A stretch of 64,000 bases of DNA. Source: Flavobacterium sp. UGB4466. GTDB lineage: Bacteria > Bacteroidota > Bacteroidia > Flavobacteriales > Flavobacteriaceae. Below the pieces are notes generated by a model. The model ran no database searches. It was not told the origin of the DNA and saw only the letters and a list, made by a program, of their open reading frames with translations. Positions 15,501 through 24,035 of the stretch are shown here, one piece after another (within the stretch, counting starts at the first letter, position 1; every line of letters begins with the position of its first letter). The position numbers were made by a program, and so were the translations under genes. The stretch spans positions 1 through 64,000 of the forward strand of contig NZ_CAGKLC010000019.1 in the NCBI RefSeq assembly GCF_903469665.1. Reading direction: 5' to 3'.

Positions 15501-18173
15501 GTGTTGCAAAAAAGAATACAAATAGTCTTTACCCTACTTCTTTTGGGTAGTTTTTCACAAATTAAAGCGCAGGAAAGAGTTCCTTTTGATCAGGGGAAAA
15601 AATATATTCTTGCCAAAGTTTCTGTTGTTGGTAAAATAAGCTTTAACGAACAAACAGTTGTTACATTTTCAGGTCTTCAAAAAGGACAGGAAATTGCCGT
15701 TCCGGGTGAAGAAATTAGTGGTGCTATTAAAAAATTAGGCAAACTTGGCCTTTTTGACGAAATCTCTTTTTATGTTAACAAAATCGACAACGACAGTATC
15801 TATTTGGATCTGAACATTGTCGAACTCCCTAAATTAAACGAAGTTAAATTCGTTGGGATCAAAAAAAATAAAATCGAAGGCTTAATTAAGGACAATAATC
15901 TGACCAAAAACAAAATTGTCAACGAAAACTTAATCACGACAACTAAAAATTATATTGAAAATAAATATAAAAAAGAAGGGTTCTACAACACTAAAGTTAC
16001 TATTACCAATACTCCTGATAGTACTGCAGGTAATCATGTAAACATGCTTGTACGGGTAGATAAAGGAGATAAGGTCAAGATTAGCAGTATCGATTTCATC
16101 GGAAACAAACAGCTTAGCGGAAATCAGTTGCGAGCTGCTATGAAAGATACCAAACAAAAGAACATACTCCGTATCTTAAAATCTTCTAAATTCATCCCTG
16201 AAAAATACAAAACTGACTTAGAAAAAGTCGTTGCCGCTTATAAAGAAAAGGGATATCGTGATGCCCGTATTATTTCTGATTCTGTTAAATACGACAAGAA
16301 GAAAAATATGCTGGCCATCAAAATTAATGTGGAAGAAGGAAACAAATACTACTTCGGAAATATTAAATTCTTAGGAAATACAGTCTATTCAGATCAATTA
16401 TTAAACCGTTATTTAGGAATCAAAAAAGGCGAAACTTACAACGGTGTTTTACTGGAAAAACGTATTGCCGACAAGACAAAACCTGATGCTGAAGACATCA
16501 CAAACTTATACCAAAACAACGGTTATTTATTCTCTAACATTAATGCTGTAGAGGTAAAAACAGTAAACGACACCATCGATTTTGAGATCAGAGTTACAGA
16601 AGGTCCAATCGCATACTTCAACAAAATATCGGTTGTAGGAAATGATAAAACAAACGACCACGTTATTTATCGTGAATTAAGAACTAAACCGGGAGAAAAA
16701 TACAGTAAAGAACAGTTAGTTCGAACAATTCGTGAAATTGGACAATTAGGATTCTTTGATCCTGAAGCCATTGATCCAAAATTCAAAAATGTTGATGCTG
16801 CAGCAGGAACTGTAGACATTGAATACCATGTTGTAGAAAAAGGATCCAGCCAGGTAGAACTTCAGGGAGGTTACGGTGGTGGAGGTTTCATTGGAACCCT
16901 TGGATTATCATTTAACAACTTCTCAGCAAGAAACCTGTTTAATAAAGAATCTTACAAACCATTACCAATGGGTGACGGTCAAAAAGTAGCACTTCGTTTA
17001 CAGGGAAGTACTTATTTCCAAACCTATAGTGTGTCATTTTCAGAACCATGGTTTGGAGGAAAGAAACCGGTACAATTTAGTTCTTCTATTTCATACAGTA
17101 AGCAATTCCTAAACAATTTCGCTACCAGAAATGTTGACAAAAGCAAAAGTTTCAACATCTTGACCTTGCAGGTTGGTTTAGCTAAAAGACTTACTGTGCC
17201 GGACGATTACTTCGTATTATCACAGTCTGTAAGTTACCAACATTATGATTTGAACAATTATAACACAGGATTGTTTACCTTTGGTAACGGAGCATCAAGA
17301 AACTTAGCGTATACTATTGGACTTTCAAGAAGCAATAAAGGGGTTAACCCAATATTTCCAACCTATGGTTCAGACTTTAGTATTTCTGCAAAAGTAACTC
17401 CTCCCTATTCATTGTTTAACGGAATTAATTACGGTGATCTAAAAAATCAAAAAGAATATAAAACACAATACACAGGAGATCCAAGATCTGGTGCAGATGG
17501 CAAGCCGATGAATACCGGAGATTATACCAAAACGGAAATCATAAACGGACAAGCAGGAGTTGTAAGTGTTGGTTCTGATTACGCAAGTGCAGATGTTGAC
17601 CAGGGGAAAGTGGATCAAAAAAGATATAATTGGCTGGAATATTATAAAATTAAATTCAAAGGAGAGTGGTTTACCAAACTTTATGGTAAATTAGTAATGC
17701 GAACTTTAACAGAGTTTGGATTCCTTGGAGCATACAACCAGGAAAGAGGAGTGGTACCATTTGAGCGTTTCTATTTAGGTGGAGACGGAATGGCAAACTA
17801 CTCGATGGATGGTAGAGAAACGGTACAGTTGAGAGGTTATGAAAACAACTCTTTAACTCCGGTAAATGCAAATGGAGAACAGATTGGAGCCACAATCTAT
17901 AACAAATTCTCTATGGAGTTACGTTATCCGATTACATTAAAAGCTTCTGCATCGATTTATGCATTGGCGTTTTTAGAAGCTGGTTCATCATACCCAACTT
18001 TTAAAGCTTATAACCCATTTGATTTGAACCGTTCTGCGGGTGTTGGTCTACGTGTATTCATGCCGGCATTTGGATTATTGGGTATTGACTGGGGTTACGG
18101 TTTCGATCCTCAACCAGGAGAAACTAAGGCACATGGTAAAGAGATTCACTTTATCATCGGGCAACAATTCTAA
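15501..18173 (+). CDS. bamA: Outer membrane protein assembly factor BamA
   Basis: Central component of the BAM machine, which folds barrels into the outer membrane. The open frame begins at 15369 inside uppS; I choose the GTG at 15501 (a TTG at 15504 is the alternative) because it directly precedes a signal peptide (RIQIVFTLLLLGSFSQIKAQ) just behind the uppS stop. The 890-residue protein has several POTRA repeats (about 30-430) with the GLFDEI and GFFDPEAI segments, then a 16-strand barrel containing GGYGGGGF and ending in Phe (IGQQF). No internal Met fits the start. Confidence 0.95.
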   Translation: MLQKRIQIVFTLLLLGSFSQIKAQERVPFDQGKKYILAKVSVVGKISFNEQTVVTFSGLQKGQEIAVPGEEISGAIKKLGKLGLFDEISFYVNKIDNDSIYLDLNIVELPKLNEVKFVGIKKNKIEGLIKDNNLTKNKIVNENLITTTKNYIENKYKKEGFYNTKVTITNTPDSTAGNHVNMLVRVDKGDKVKISSIDFIGNKQLSGNQLRAAMKDTKQKNILRILKSSKFIPEKYKTDLEKVVAAYKEKGYRDARIISDSVKYDKKKNMLAIKINVEEGNKYYFGNIKFLGNTVYSDQLLNRYLGIKKGETYNGVLLEKRIADKTKPDAEDITNLYQNNGYLFSNINAVEVKTVNDTIDFEIRVTEGPIAYFNKISVVGNDKTNDHVIYRELRTKPGEKYSKEQLVRTIREIGQLGFFDPEAIDPKFKNVDAAAGTVDIEYHVVEKGSSQVELQGGYGGGGFIGTLGLSFNNFSARNLFNKESYKPLPMGDGQKVALRLQGSTYFQTYSVSFSEPWFGGKKPVQFSSSISYSKQFLNNFATRNVDKSKSFNILTLQVGLAKRLTVPDDYFVLSQSVSYQHYDLNNYNTGLFTFGNGASRNLAYTIGLSRSNKGVNPIFPTYGSDFSISAKVTPPYSLFNGINYGDLKNQKEYKTQYTGDPRSGADGKPMNTGDYTKTEIINGQAGVVSVGSDYASADVDQGKVDQKRYNWLEYYKIKFKGEWFTKLYGKLVMRTLTEFGFLGAYNQERGVVPFERFYLGGDGMANYSMDGRETVQLRGYENNSLTPVNANGEQIGATIYNKFSMELRYPITLKASASIYALAFLEAGSSYPTFKAYNPFDLNRSAGVGLRVFMPAFGLLGIDWGYGFDPQPGETKAHGKEIHFIIGQQF

Positions 18174-18215
18174 AAAAACAATAGTTGGTTAAAAATTTTC
18201 AAATAAAGTAATGTT

Positions 18216-19226
18216 ATGAGAAGACAATTTTTATTTATATTTTTAGCCCTGATTGTAGCAAATACAAGTCAGGCTCAAACAAGAACGACAAGGATTGGCT
18301 ACATCGATATGGAGTATATTTTGGAAAATGTTTCCGATTACAAAGAAGCTAAGGCTCAATTAGAGTTAAAGGCCCAAAAGTGGAAACAGGAAATAGAGAC
18401 CAAAAAACTGGACATCAATAATCTTAAAGAAAGCCTTAAAGCCGAAAGAGCTTTACTGACAAAAGAGCTTATTGATGAGAAAGAAACCGAGATTAAATTT
18501 CTCGAAACTGAAATGATGGATTATCAACAAAAGCAATTTGGTGTTGACGGAAATCTGATGCATCAGAAAGCAGGTTTGGCAAAGCCAATACAAGACCAGG
18601 TTTTTACTGCAGTTCAGGATATTGCTGAAGCAAAAAATTACGACTTTGTCTTTGACAAATCATCTGATTTAACAATGCTTTTTAGTAATAAGAAATTTGA
18701 CATCAGCGATCAGGTAATCCGTATTTTAAACCGTACGGACAAACGTGAGCAGCTGACTAAAAAACAATTAAAAGATCAGGAAGCCAAAGAAAAACTGGAA
18801 AATGCAATTGATGAAAATCCAGCAATGGCGGACCGACAAAAAGCTCTTGATGACAAAAAAGCAGCCAGAGCAAAACTAATTGAAGACAGAAGACTTGAGC
18901 AGGAAGCCAAGAAAAAAGAATACGAAGACAGAAGAAAAGCATTAGCCGCCGAAAGGGATGCTAAAAAAAATGGCACGGTTTCTGAACCTGCCAAAACAGA
19001 GCCTGCTAAAACGGATGGCACAACAGCTAAACCAGCTGCTGTCACACCAACCGAAGGAACAGCACCGGCTCAGCCTGCTGTAAATAAAGCTGAAGAAAGG
19101 CAAAAGCTTTACGAACAGCGCAAAAAAGAATTAGAAGAAAGAAGAAAGAAAATTTTAGAAGAAAGAGAAGCGGCGAAAAAAGCAAAAGAAGCCGAAACAC
19201 AAAAAACAAATACGACCAATAATTAA
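18216..19226 (+). CDS. OmpH/Skp-like periplasmic chaperone, long form
   Basis: A 336-residue secreted protein (signal peptide ending NTSQAQ). Residues about 25-175 are the OmpH/Skp fold: a short beta start (RIGYIDMEYILE) and long coiled-coil arms, ending in a KNYDFVFDKSSDLTML segment. The remaining ~150 residues are an added Lys/Glu/Ala/Arg-rich tail with an Ala/Pro/Thr-rich linker (KTEPAKTDGTTAKPAA region), absent from ordinary Skp. It would hold unfolded barrels for BamA. It is 42 bp behind bamA and 15 bp before a second OmpH gene. Confidence 0.9.
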   Translation: MRRQFLFIFLALIVANTSQAQTRTTRIGYIDMEYILENVSDYKEAKAQLELKAQKWKQEIETKKLDINNLKESLKAERALLTKELIDEKETEIKFLETEMMDYQQKQFGVDGNLMHQKAGLAKPIQDQVFTAVQDIAEAKNYDFVFDKSSDLTMLFSNKKFDISDQVIRILNRTDKREQLTKKQLKDQEAKEKLENAIDENPAMADRQKALDDKKAARAKLIEDRRLEQEAKKKEYEDRRKALAAERDAKKNGTVSEPAKTEPAKTDGTTAKPAAVTPTEGTAPAQPAVNKAEERQKLYEQRKKELEERRKKILEEREAAKKAKEAETQKTNTTNN

Positions 19227-19241
19227 TTAATATTTTTAAAA

Positions 19242-19745
19242 ATGATGAAACAAATCAAAACTTTACTAATTGCTGCAATACTAGTTTTAGGAGCAAGTAA
19301 CACGATGAACGCGCAAGCTAAGGTAGCTCACGTTGATGTTAGCGAGATTATGTCGAAAATGCCTGCAATGCTAGACGCTCAAAACCAACTGCAAAAATTA
19401 AGTGGTACATATGATGCTGAATACAAAAAAATGGTTGACGAATATCAAGTAAAAATCAAAAAATACGAAGGTGAAGCTGCAACTGTAACTGATGCTGTAA
19501 ACGGAGAACGTTCTAAAGAAGTTCAGGACATGCAAAAAAGAATTGTTGACTACAGAGACAACGCTCAAAAAGAATTACAACAAAAAGAAACTGACATCGT
19601 AAAACCATTAATGGAAAAAGTAAAAGCTTCTATCCAAAAAGTTGGAAAAGCTAAAGGTTTCCAATACATTTTAGACGGTTCTACTTTATTATTAGCTGAT
19701 GGTCCAAACATTACTGCTGATGTAAAAAAAGATTTAGGATTCTAA
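19242..19745 (+). CDS. OmpH/Skp family periplasmic chaperone
   Basis: A 167-residue canonical-length Skp homologue: signal peptide ending TMNAQA, the core KVAHVDVSEIMSKMP, a long charged helical hairpin (about 45-125) and the closing GFQYILDGSTLLLA strand. Two adjacent ATG codons (19242 and 19245) could start it. It is the last gene of the bamA run and is followed at once by a strong terminator. Tandem OmpH genes behind bamA are usual in Bacteroidetes. Confidence 0.94.
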   Translation: MMKQIKTLLIAAILVLGASNTMNAQAKVAHVDVSEIMSKMPAMLDAQNQLQKLSGTYDAEYKKMVDEYQVKIKKYEGEAATVTDAVNGERSKEVQDMQKRIVDYRDNAQKELQQKETDIVKPLMEKVKASIQKVGKAKGFQYILDGSTLLLADGPNITADVKKDLGF

Positions 19746-19766
19746 TAAACGAATTCCTTACATAAA

Positions 19767-19806
19767 AAACGGTCCGTACACTTTAAAGTACGGACCGTTT
19801 TTTTAT
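19767..19806 (+). terminator. Strong intrinsic terminator of the bamA-ompH run
   Basis: AAACGGTCCGTAC (19767-19779) pairs perfectly with GTACGGACCGTTT (19788-19800) and is followed by seven T on the plus strand. It lies 22 bp after the ompH stop. Confidence 0.9.
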
Positions 19807-19848
19807 GCATCTCCCCGAAATAGGATAAATGCTTCTCTTTTGAGATCA

Positions 19849-20025
19849 GGCTTGCACCCTTTCAGGGCTTTACAATGATTATTCTTATTGATAGTGCGTT
19901 GCACTATGCTATTGCTGAGGCTCTTTCAGAGCAATAATAAAGGCTGAAAGCCTATAATCACAAACATGGTGCAACGCACTATGAACTAAGTTAAGTGTGA
20001 GTAATGCCCTGAAAGGGCAAAAGCA
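19849..20025. repeat. REPIN-like inverted element (complete copy)
   Basis: Outer palindromes are CCCTTTCAGGGC (19857-19868) and GCCCTGAAAGGGC (20006-20018). Inside are ATAGTGC-GTT-GCACTAT (19891-19907), GCTCT-TTC-AGAGC (19920-19932), AGGCT-GAA-AGCCT (19941-19953) and GTGC-AAC-GCAC (19969-19979). The right half is roughly the reverse complement of the left half, so the entire unit can fold into a long cruciform or RNA hairpin. The same palindromes flank the transposase at 62.7-63.2 kb. Confidence 0.85.
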
Positions 20026-20104
20026 TATAGAGTCTATAAAGGTCTTTACCCAAAAAAAACTTTGTAAAGACAATATCAAATTAAACAAGAGCCTTTCTTT
20101 GTGA

Positions 20105-20194
20105 TTAGGCTTTCGCCCCTTCAGGGCTTTTACAATGATTACTCTTATTGATAGTGCGCTGCACTATGCTGTTGCTGGGGCTCTTTCAGAGCAA
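20105..20194. repeat. REPIN-like half element
   Basis: A direct repeat of the left half of the unit at 19849: GCCCCTTCAGGGC (20115-20127), ATAGTGC-GCT-GCACTAT (20151-20167) and GCTCT-TTC-AGAGC (20180-20192), with the spacer text TACAATGATTA and TCTTATTG conserved. It has no right half. The central loop of the long hairpin differs (GCT versus GTT) while the 7-bp stem is intact. Confidence 0.85.
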
Positions 20195-20446
20195 TCGCCT
20201 TCAAATAATTCAATCTGAGAGTCAAACCGTAAACCAAATGCTTTTTACAAAGGATTCTGGAAAACTTCTCTTCCAATCACTCCAAAATCTAACTCCCAAT
20301 CCACAAAAACATAACGAACCTTGCCGAAATCTTCGCGCTCTTTGCGGTTAAACTGTCACAATTCGACTCAAGTTAAAATGCCGTTAAAAACAAAAACATT
20401 CAAAGATTTCCTTTCAATTGGGATATGCATTTATATCAAAAAACAT

Positions 20447-20454
20447 TAAATTTG
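20447..20454 (+). promoter_or_regulatory. -7 element upstream of murI
   Basis: TAAATTTG ends 4 bp before the murI ATG. No TTG is found at the expected -33 distance, so this is a weak call. Confidence 0.35.
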
Positions 20455-20458
20455 TCCT

Positions 20459-21235
20459 ATGACAAACAACAATCCTATAGGCGTTTTTGATTCCGGTATT
20501 GGAGGGACTTCCATCTGGAACGCCATTCATGATCTGCTTCCTAACGAGAAGACTATTTATTTAGCCGATAGCAAAAATGCTCCTTACGGTCAAAGAACAA
20601 AAGAAGAGATTGTTGCTCTAAGTAAAAAAAATGTAGATTTTTTACTGGAACAAAACTGTAAACTGATCGTGGTTGCCTGCAATACTGCTACTACCAATGC
20701 GATTCGCGAGCTTCGCGCTGATTATGATATTCCCTTTATCGGAATTGAACCGGCAATTAAACCGGCTGCCAACAATTCGAAAACCCAGGTTATTGGAATT
20801 TTGGCCACGCAAGGAACACTGAACAGCGAACTGTTCAATAAAACAGCTGAGATGTTTCAGCATACCACTATTATCGAACAAGTAGGTCACGGGCTCGTTC
20901 AGCTTATTGAAGACGGGAACTTATATTCTCCGGAAATGACTCAGTTACTGGAATCCTATTTACGCCCTATGATTGATGCCAATATCGATTATCTTGTTCT
21001 GGGATGCAGTCACTACCCTTACCTGATTCCTCAAATCAAAAAGATACTTCCGGAACACATTCACATTATCGATTCAGGAGAAGCGGTTGCCAGACAAACA
21101 CAAAATATCCTGCGAGAAACCGTTGGTTTTACTGCCAATCCGAAAAGCGAACCCGTATTTTATGTCAATTCAAATCCCGAGGTTTTAAAATCTATTTTAG
21201 ACCATAAATACCCTGTTATCGAGAAGGATTTTTAA
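20459..21235 (+). CDS. murI: Glutamate racemase
   Basis: Makes D-glutamate for peptidoglycan in the cytoplasm. The 258-residue protein has the N-terminal FDSGIGG (10-16) and both catalytic cysteines in their motifs, Cys74 (VACNTATTN) and Cys183 (LGCSHYPYL). It stands alone on the plus strand, convergent with the barrel gene only 4 bp downstream. The -7 element TAAATTTG ends 4 bp before the ATG, so the mRNA may have almost no leader. Confidence 0.97.
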   Translation: MTNNNPIGVFDSGIGGTSIWNAIHDLLPNEKTIYLADSKNAPYGQRTKEEIVALSKKNVDFLLEQNCKLIVVACNTATTNAIRELRADYDIPFIGIEPAIKPAANNSKTQVIGILATQGTLNSELFNKTAEMFQHTTIIEQVGHGLVQLIEDGNLYSPEMTQLLESYLRPMIDANIDYLVLGCSHYPYLIPQIKKILPEHIHIIDSGEAVARQTQNILRETVGFTANPKSEPVFYVNSNPEVLKSILDHKYPVIEKDF

Positions 21236-21239
21236 TTCG

Positions 21240-22475
21240 TTACTCAAATTTTCGCTTAACGAACCAAATTCCGTCCAAGGATAAATTAAGGGATATTTTA
21301 TGATAATTTTCTTTGATCAGGTTATCCGAAACCCTTCCTCTTTGTCCGTACGAATAGGAAATATTTAAAGACGAATAGGTGTTTTCCAGAGGTAAATTAA
21401 GCCCTATTGAAATTGCGGCATTATGGATTCTTTTGCCATCAATTTCCAGATAACCGGTGTCAAAGTTTGCACCGGCGGCATACTGAACCCTATCCCAATA
21501 TTTACGAATATTTTTCCTTCCACTGTATGTGAATCCCAGGGCAAACCGATCCTGATTTACGAAATTGCCGTACAATTCAGATTGATTGGTACTGCCCCAC
21601 AAGCTTTTTTCGTAATCCAGCGTCATGTTTAAGTTGTTCTTAAAGCGTTTACTGATCCCGATACCCATTTCTAAAGGCATATAATAATCGTCTGTGCCTG
21701 AAGCCACATCAGACTCTATAGTTGTGACAACATCATCGGCAATAGTTTGAACGGTTTGCACTTTGGATGCTCTAATCTGGGTCGGCACTTTAAATGTTGT
21801 CGCAATGGTAAGAGTAGAATCCACCTGGTACTGCGCACCTACTGTTGCCCGAAGACCATTGTAATGTGTCTTTTTCTGAATACTTGTAATGGAATTCATA
21901 ATTAAGAAGCTTCTGTTGTCTTTTGTATTTCCAAACAATACAGAGGCCGAAGCTCCAACAGACCATTTCTTACCAAATCGGTAGCCGTAAGACAAATCCA
22001 GATTATTTAATCCTCCGGAACCAGTCGCCGTTAGATAGTAAAAATCCTGGCTGTTTTCGATCGGTAATTTTAAATTCGAGATTTTAAAAGTAGCACTTGA
22101 ATACGGGCGTATTGCGATACTAAATCCTGAGTTTTTAGTCACCGGAAAAGCAAAAGCCAAATGGGAAAACTGAAAATTATTGCGGCTTTCACTTCTTGAA
22201 CTGCTTTGATAAGTAGTCGAAATAGCTTTTCCTCCAATATCAAACATAAAATGATTCTGCGGCAAATATCCCAGTGATGCCGGATTTAGATTGTTGATAA
22301 AAGTGGCAGAAGGCAAAGCAATTCCTGAAGACCCAATAGAAGGAATGTTTCCAAAATCAGAATCGTACACACTTCCTAAACCATACAGCGAGTAGGGAGA
22401 ACTTGAAATACTTTGAGAAAACGACGTTAGCGACATCAAAATGAGGCAGCTTAAACAGGCAATTTTACTTTTCAT
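21240..22475 (-). CDS. Outer-membrane beta-barrel protein, FadL/PorV-like, family uncertain
   Basis: A 411-residue secreted protein: signal peptide ending TSFSQ, then SSSPYSLYGLGS, an early NNLNPASLGYLP segment and alternating amphipathic strands to the end. The NPAS/NPA element after a short N-terminal segment resembles OMPP1/FadL/TodX-type and PorV-type barrels, but I cannot assign a subfamily. Its start codon directly abuts the stop codon of the upstream DUF4270 lipoprotein gene, so the two are surely co-translated and may work together at the outer membrane. Confidence 0.75.
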   Translation of the reverse strand: MKSKIACLSCLILMSLTSFSQSISSSPYSLYGLGSVYDSDFGNIPSIGSSGIALPSATFINNLNPASLGYLPQNHFMFDIGGKAISTTYQSSSRSESRNNFQFSHLAFAFPVTKNSGFSIAIRPYSSATFKISNLKLPIENSQDFYYLTATGSGGLNNLDLSYGYRFGKKWSVGASASVLFGNTKDNRSFLIMNSITSIQKKTHYNGLRATVGAQYQVDSTLTIATTFKVPTQIRASKVQTVQTIADDVVTTIESDVASGTDDYYMPLEMGIGISKRFKNNLNMTLDYEKSLWGSTNQSELYGNFVNQDRFALGFTYSGRKNIRKYWDRVQYAAGANFDTGYLEIDGKRIHNAAISIGLNLPLENTYSSLNISYSYGQRGRVSDNLIKENYHKISLNLSLDGIWFVKRKFE

Positions 22476-23804
22476 TTAATAAGAGATATAATAAATTTTA
22501 AGCAGGAGCTTATTGTTCAAATGTTTCTGATCGCCTAAAACAATCCGGTTAACTGTCTTAGAAATCCCTGGCAAAGTGAGGATAAGAGAAGATCTGGAAC
22601 TAGATTGCTTCAGCATTTCTTTCTGCAGAAAATAACCAATTGGGACCGAGTATCCAACATTCTCATTGAATTCATCCTTCTTTTTGTTCAGAATACCAAA
22701 TACTGCCGTTCCGGCCGAATTGACCAACGAAGTACTGATCCGGTTTAAATTATCGCTAACATAAACTTTTAAAGAATCTTCCAGCGGATATTTTTCTGAA
22801 TACGTATTGTTTACAGGCTTTAAAAACAATTGCGCATCTACAATCGCACCATTAGCCGAAATACGTTTCAATTGTTTGATGTTCGGGAAATCAATCCGAC
22901 AGGCAACTCCGGTACCGGACTGAATAAATCCCTGACGATTGGTTAATGCACTGGACAGCTTGCTATTCGAGGCAGGCAGATTTTGAATTATAGTTCCTGT
23001 TTTATCTAACGAGACTGCATTAAATTGCTTTTGTGCATCCGAAATCTTAAAATCTAAGATATATGGAACTTCTTCCGTATTCGCCTGATATTTGGAATAA
23101 TACAGCCGTACCTTACTCGACGCAACATGAAAGCCAATAACGTTTGCTGAATTCGAAACAGAGGGAACCAGAACAAGTCCTTTTAAATATTCGCTGAAAC
23201 TATCAAAATCTGTGATTTCTCTCTTTTTTAGTTTCTGAAAAAGAGCGACTCCAAAAGCATTGTCCATCTTAAGACTAATCGAATCTTTCCCTACTGGCCT
23301 GGGTTTGTATGAAATGGTCCCCAGACTTTCATCACTATAACTTAAAACCGAATTATTGTAAAAATTCTTATCGTTTATGTTTGGTTTTACTTTTTGATTT
23401 AAACGATGAATATTGAAGGTCTGTACTCTAGTGGTATCTCCGTAATAATATTTATCATATTTCAAAATCATCGAAATAGAATCAAAAACATAATTGGTGG
23501 ATTCTGTATCAGATCCGTCATTTTTTAAAGAATAAGAATCGGAAGCCAACTGAAAATAACTGTTCGATTTCACTTTTCCATAAATAGGATCTTCATAATT
23601 TCCAATTAAAATACGGTTTTTCCCGGAGGTAATCAAAGAGTCAAAATTTATAGTTGACATCTCCACAGTCATCGTATCAATCAAAATAACTTTATTGCCC
23701 ACGGCCAGATAATCAGACCCCACTACAAACTCACCCGTATCCGAATCGGTTCCGCATGAAAACAGAGTCATCGCCAAAAATAACATTCCTATGTACTTGT
23801 GCAT
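22476..23804 (-). CDS. DUF4270 family lipoprotein
   Basis: A 442-residue lipoprotein (MHKYIGMLFLAMTLFSC, lipid Cys17). The sequence after the lipobox (TGEFVVGSDYLAVGNKVILIDT, beginning with the FVVG strand) and the late repeated beta strands fit DUF4270, a Bacteroidetes-specific family of unknown function. It is the first gene of a two-gene unit with the barrel gene at zero spacing. A minus-strand TATATTTG at 23821-23828 would give an 11-nt leader. Confidence 0.85.
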   Translation of the reverse strand: MHKYIGMLFLAMTLFSCGTDSDTGEFVVGSDYLAVGNKVILIDTMTVEMSTINFDSLITSGKNRILIGNYEDPIYGKVKSNSYFQLASDSYSLKNDGSDTESTNYVFDSISMILKYDKYYYGDTTRVQTFNIHRLNQKVKPNINDKNFYNNSVLSYSDESLGTISYKPRPVGKDSISLKMDNAFGVALFQKLKKREITDFDSFSEYLKGLVLVPSVSNSANVIGFHVASSKVRLYYSKYQANTEEVPYILDFKISDAQKQFNAVSLDKTGTIIQNLPASNSKLSSALTNRQGFIQSGTGVACRIDFPNIKQLKRISANGAIVDAQLFLKPVNNTYSEKYPLEDSLKVYVSDNLNRISTSLVNSAGTAVFGILNKKKDEFNENVGYSVPIGYFLQKEMLKQSSSRSSLILTLPGISKTVNRIVLGDQKHLNNKLLLKIYYISY

Positions 23805-24035
23805 ATTCTAATTTTTTGAACAAATATAAATGGCACTCTTTCGCGACACATCATAACATATACCGTCATGCTTTTTTACACTATAAACAGCCAAAAAATA
23901 TCTATAACAGATCTACATCATCAAATACCTCGTTCGGCTTTGAAATCGGCTGTTTAGTCTATCAAAAATCGCCATACATATATCTTCTTTTTTTTAAAAC
24001 CACTAGCCTCCTACTTTTGAACCAATAAATAAGTA

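Larger units (their letters stand above)
19806..20458. other. Gene-free region holding REP-like elements and the murI leader
   Basis: This 653-bp stretch has no credible gene. It holds a complete inverted REPIN-like unit (19849-20025), a half unit (20105-20194), a degenerate flavobacterial intergenic repeat with CTTTGCGGTTAA (20317-20350), and a TAAATTTG -7 element at 20447-20454 just before murI. An open frame of 67 codons at 20148-20351 only translates the repeat. Confidence 0.8.

Noticed and set aside
20148..20351. 67-codon open frame as a gene
   Set aside because: It translates the REP-like half unit and following repeat and has no protein-like composition.
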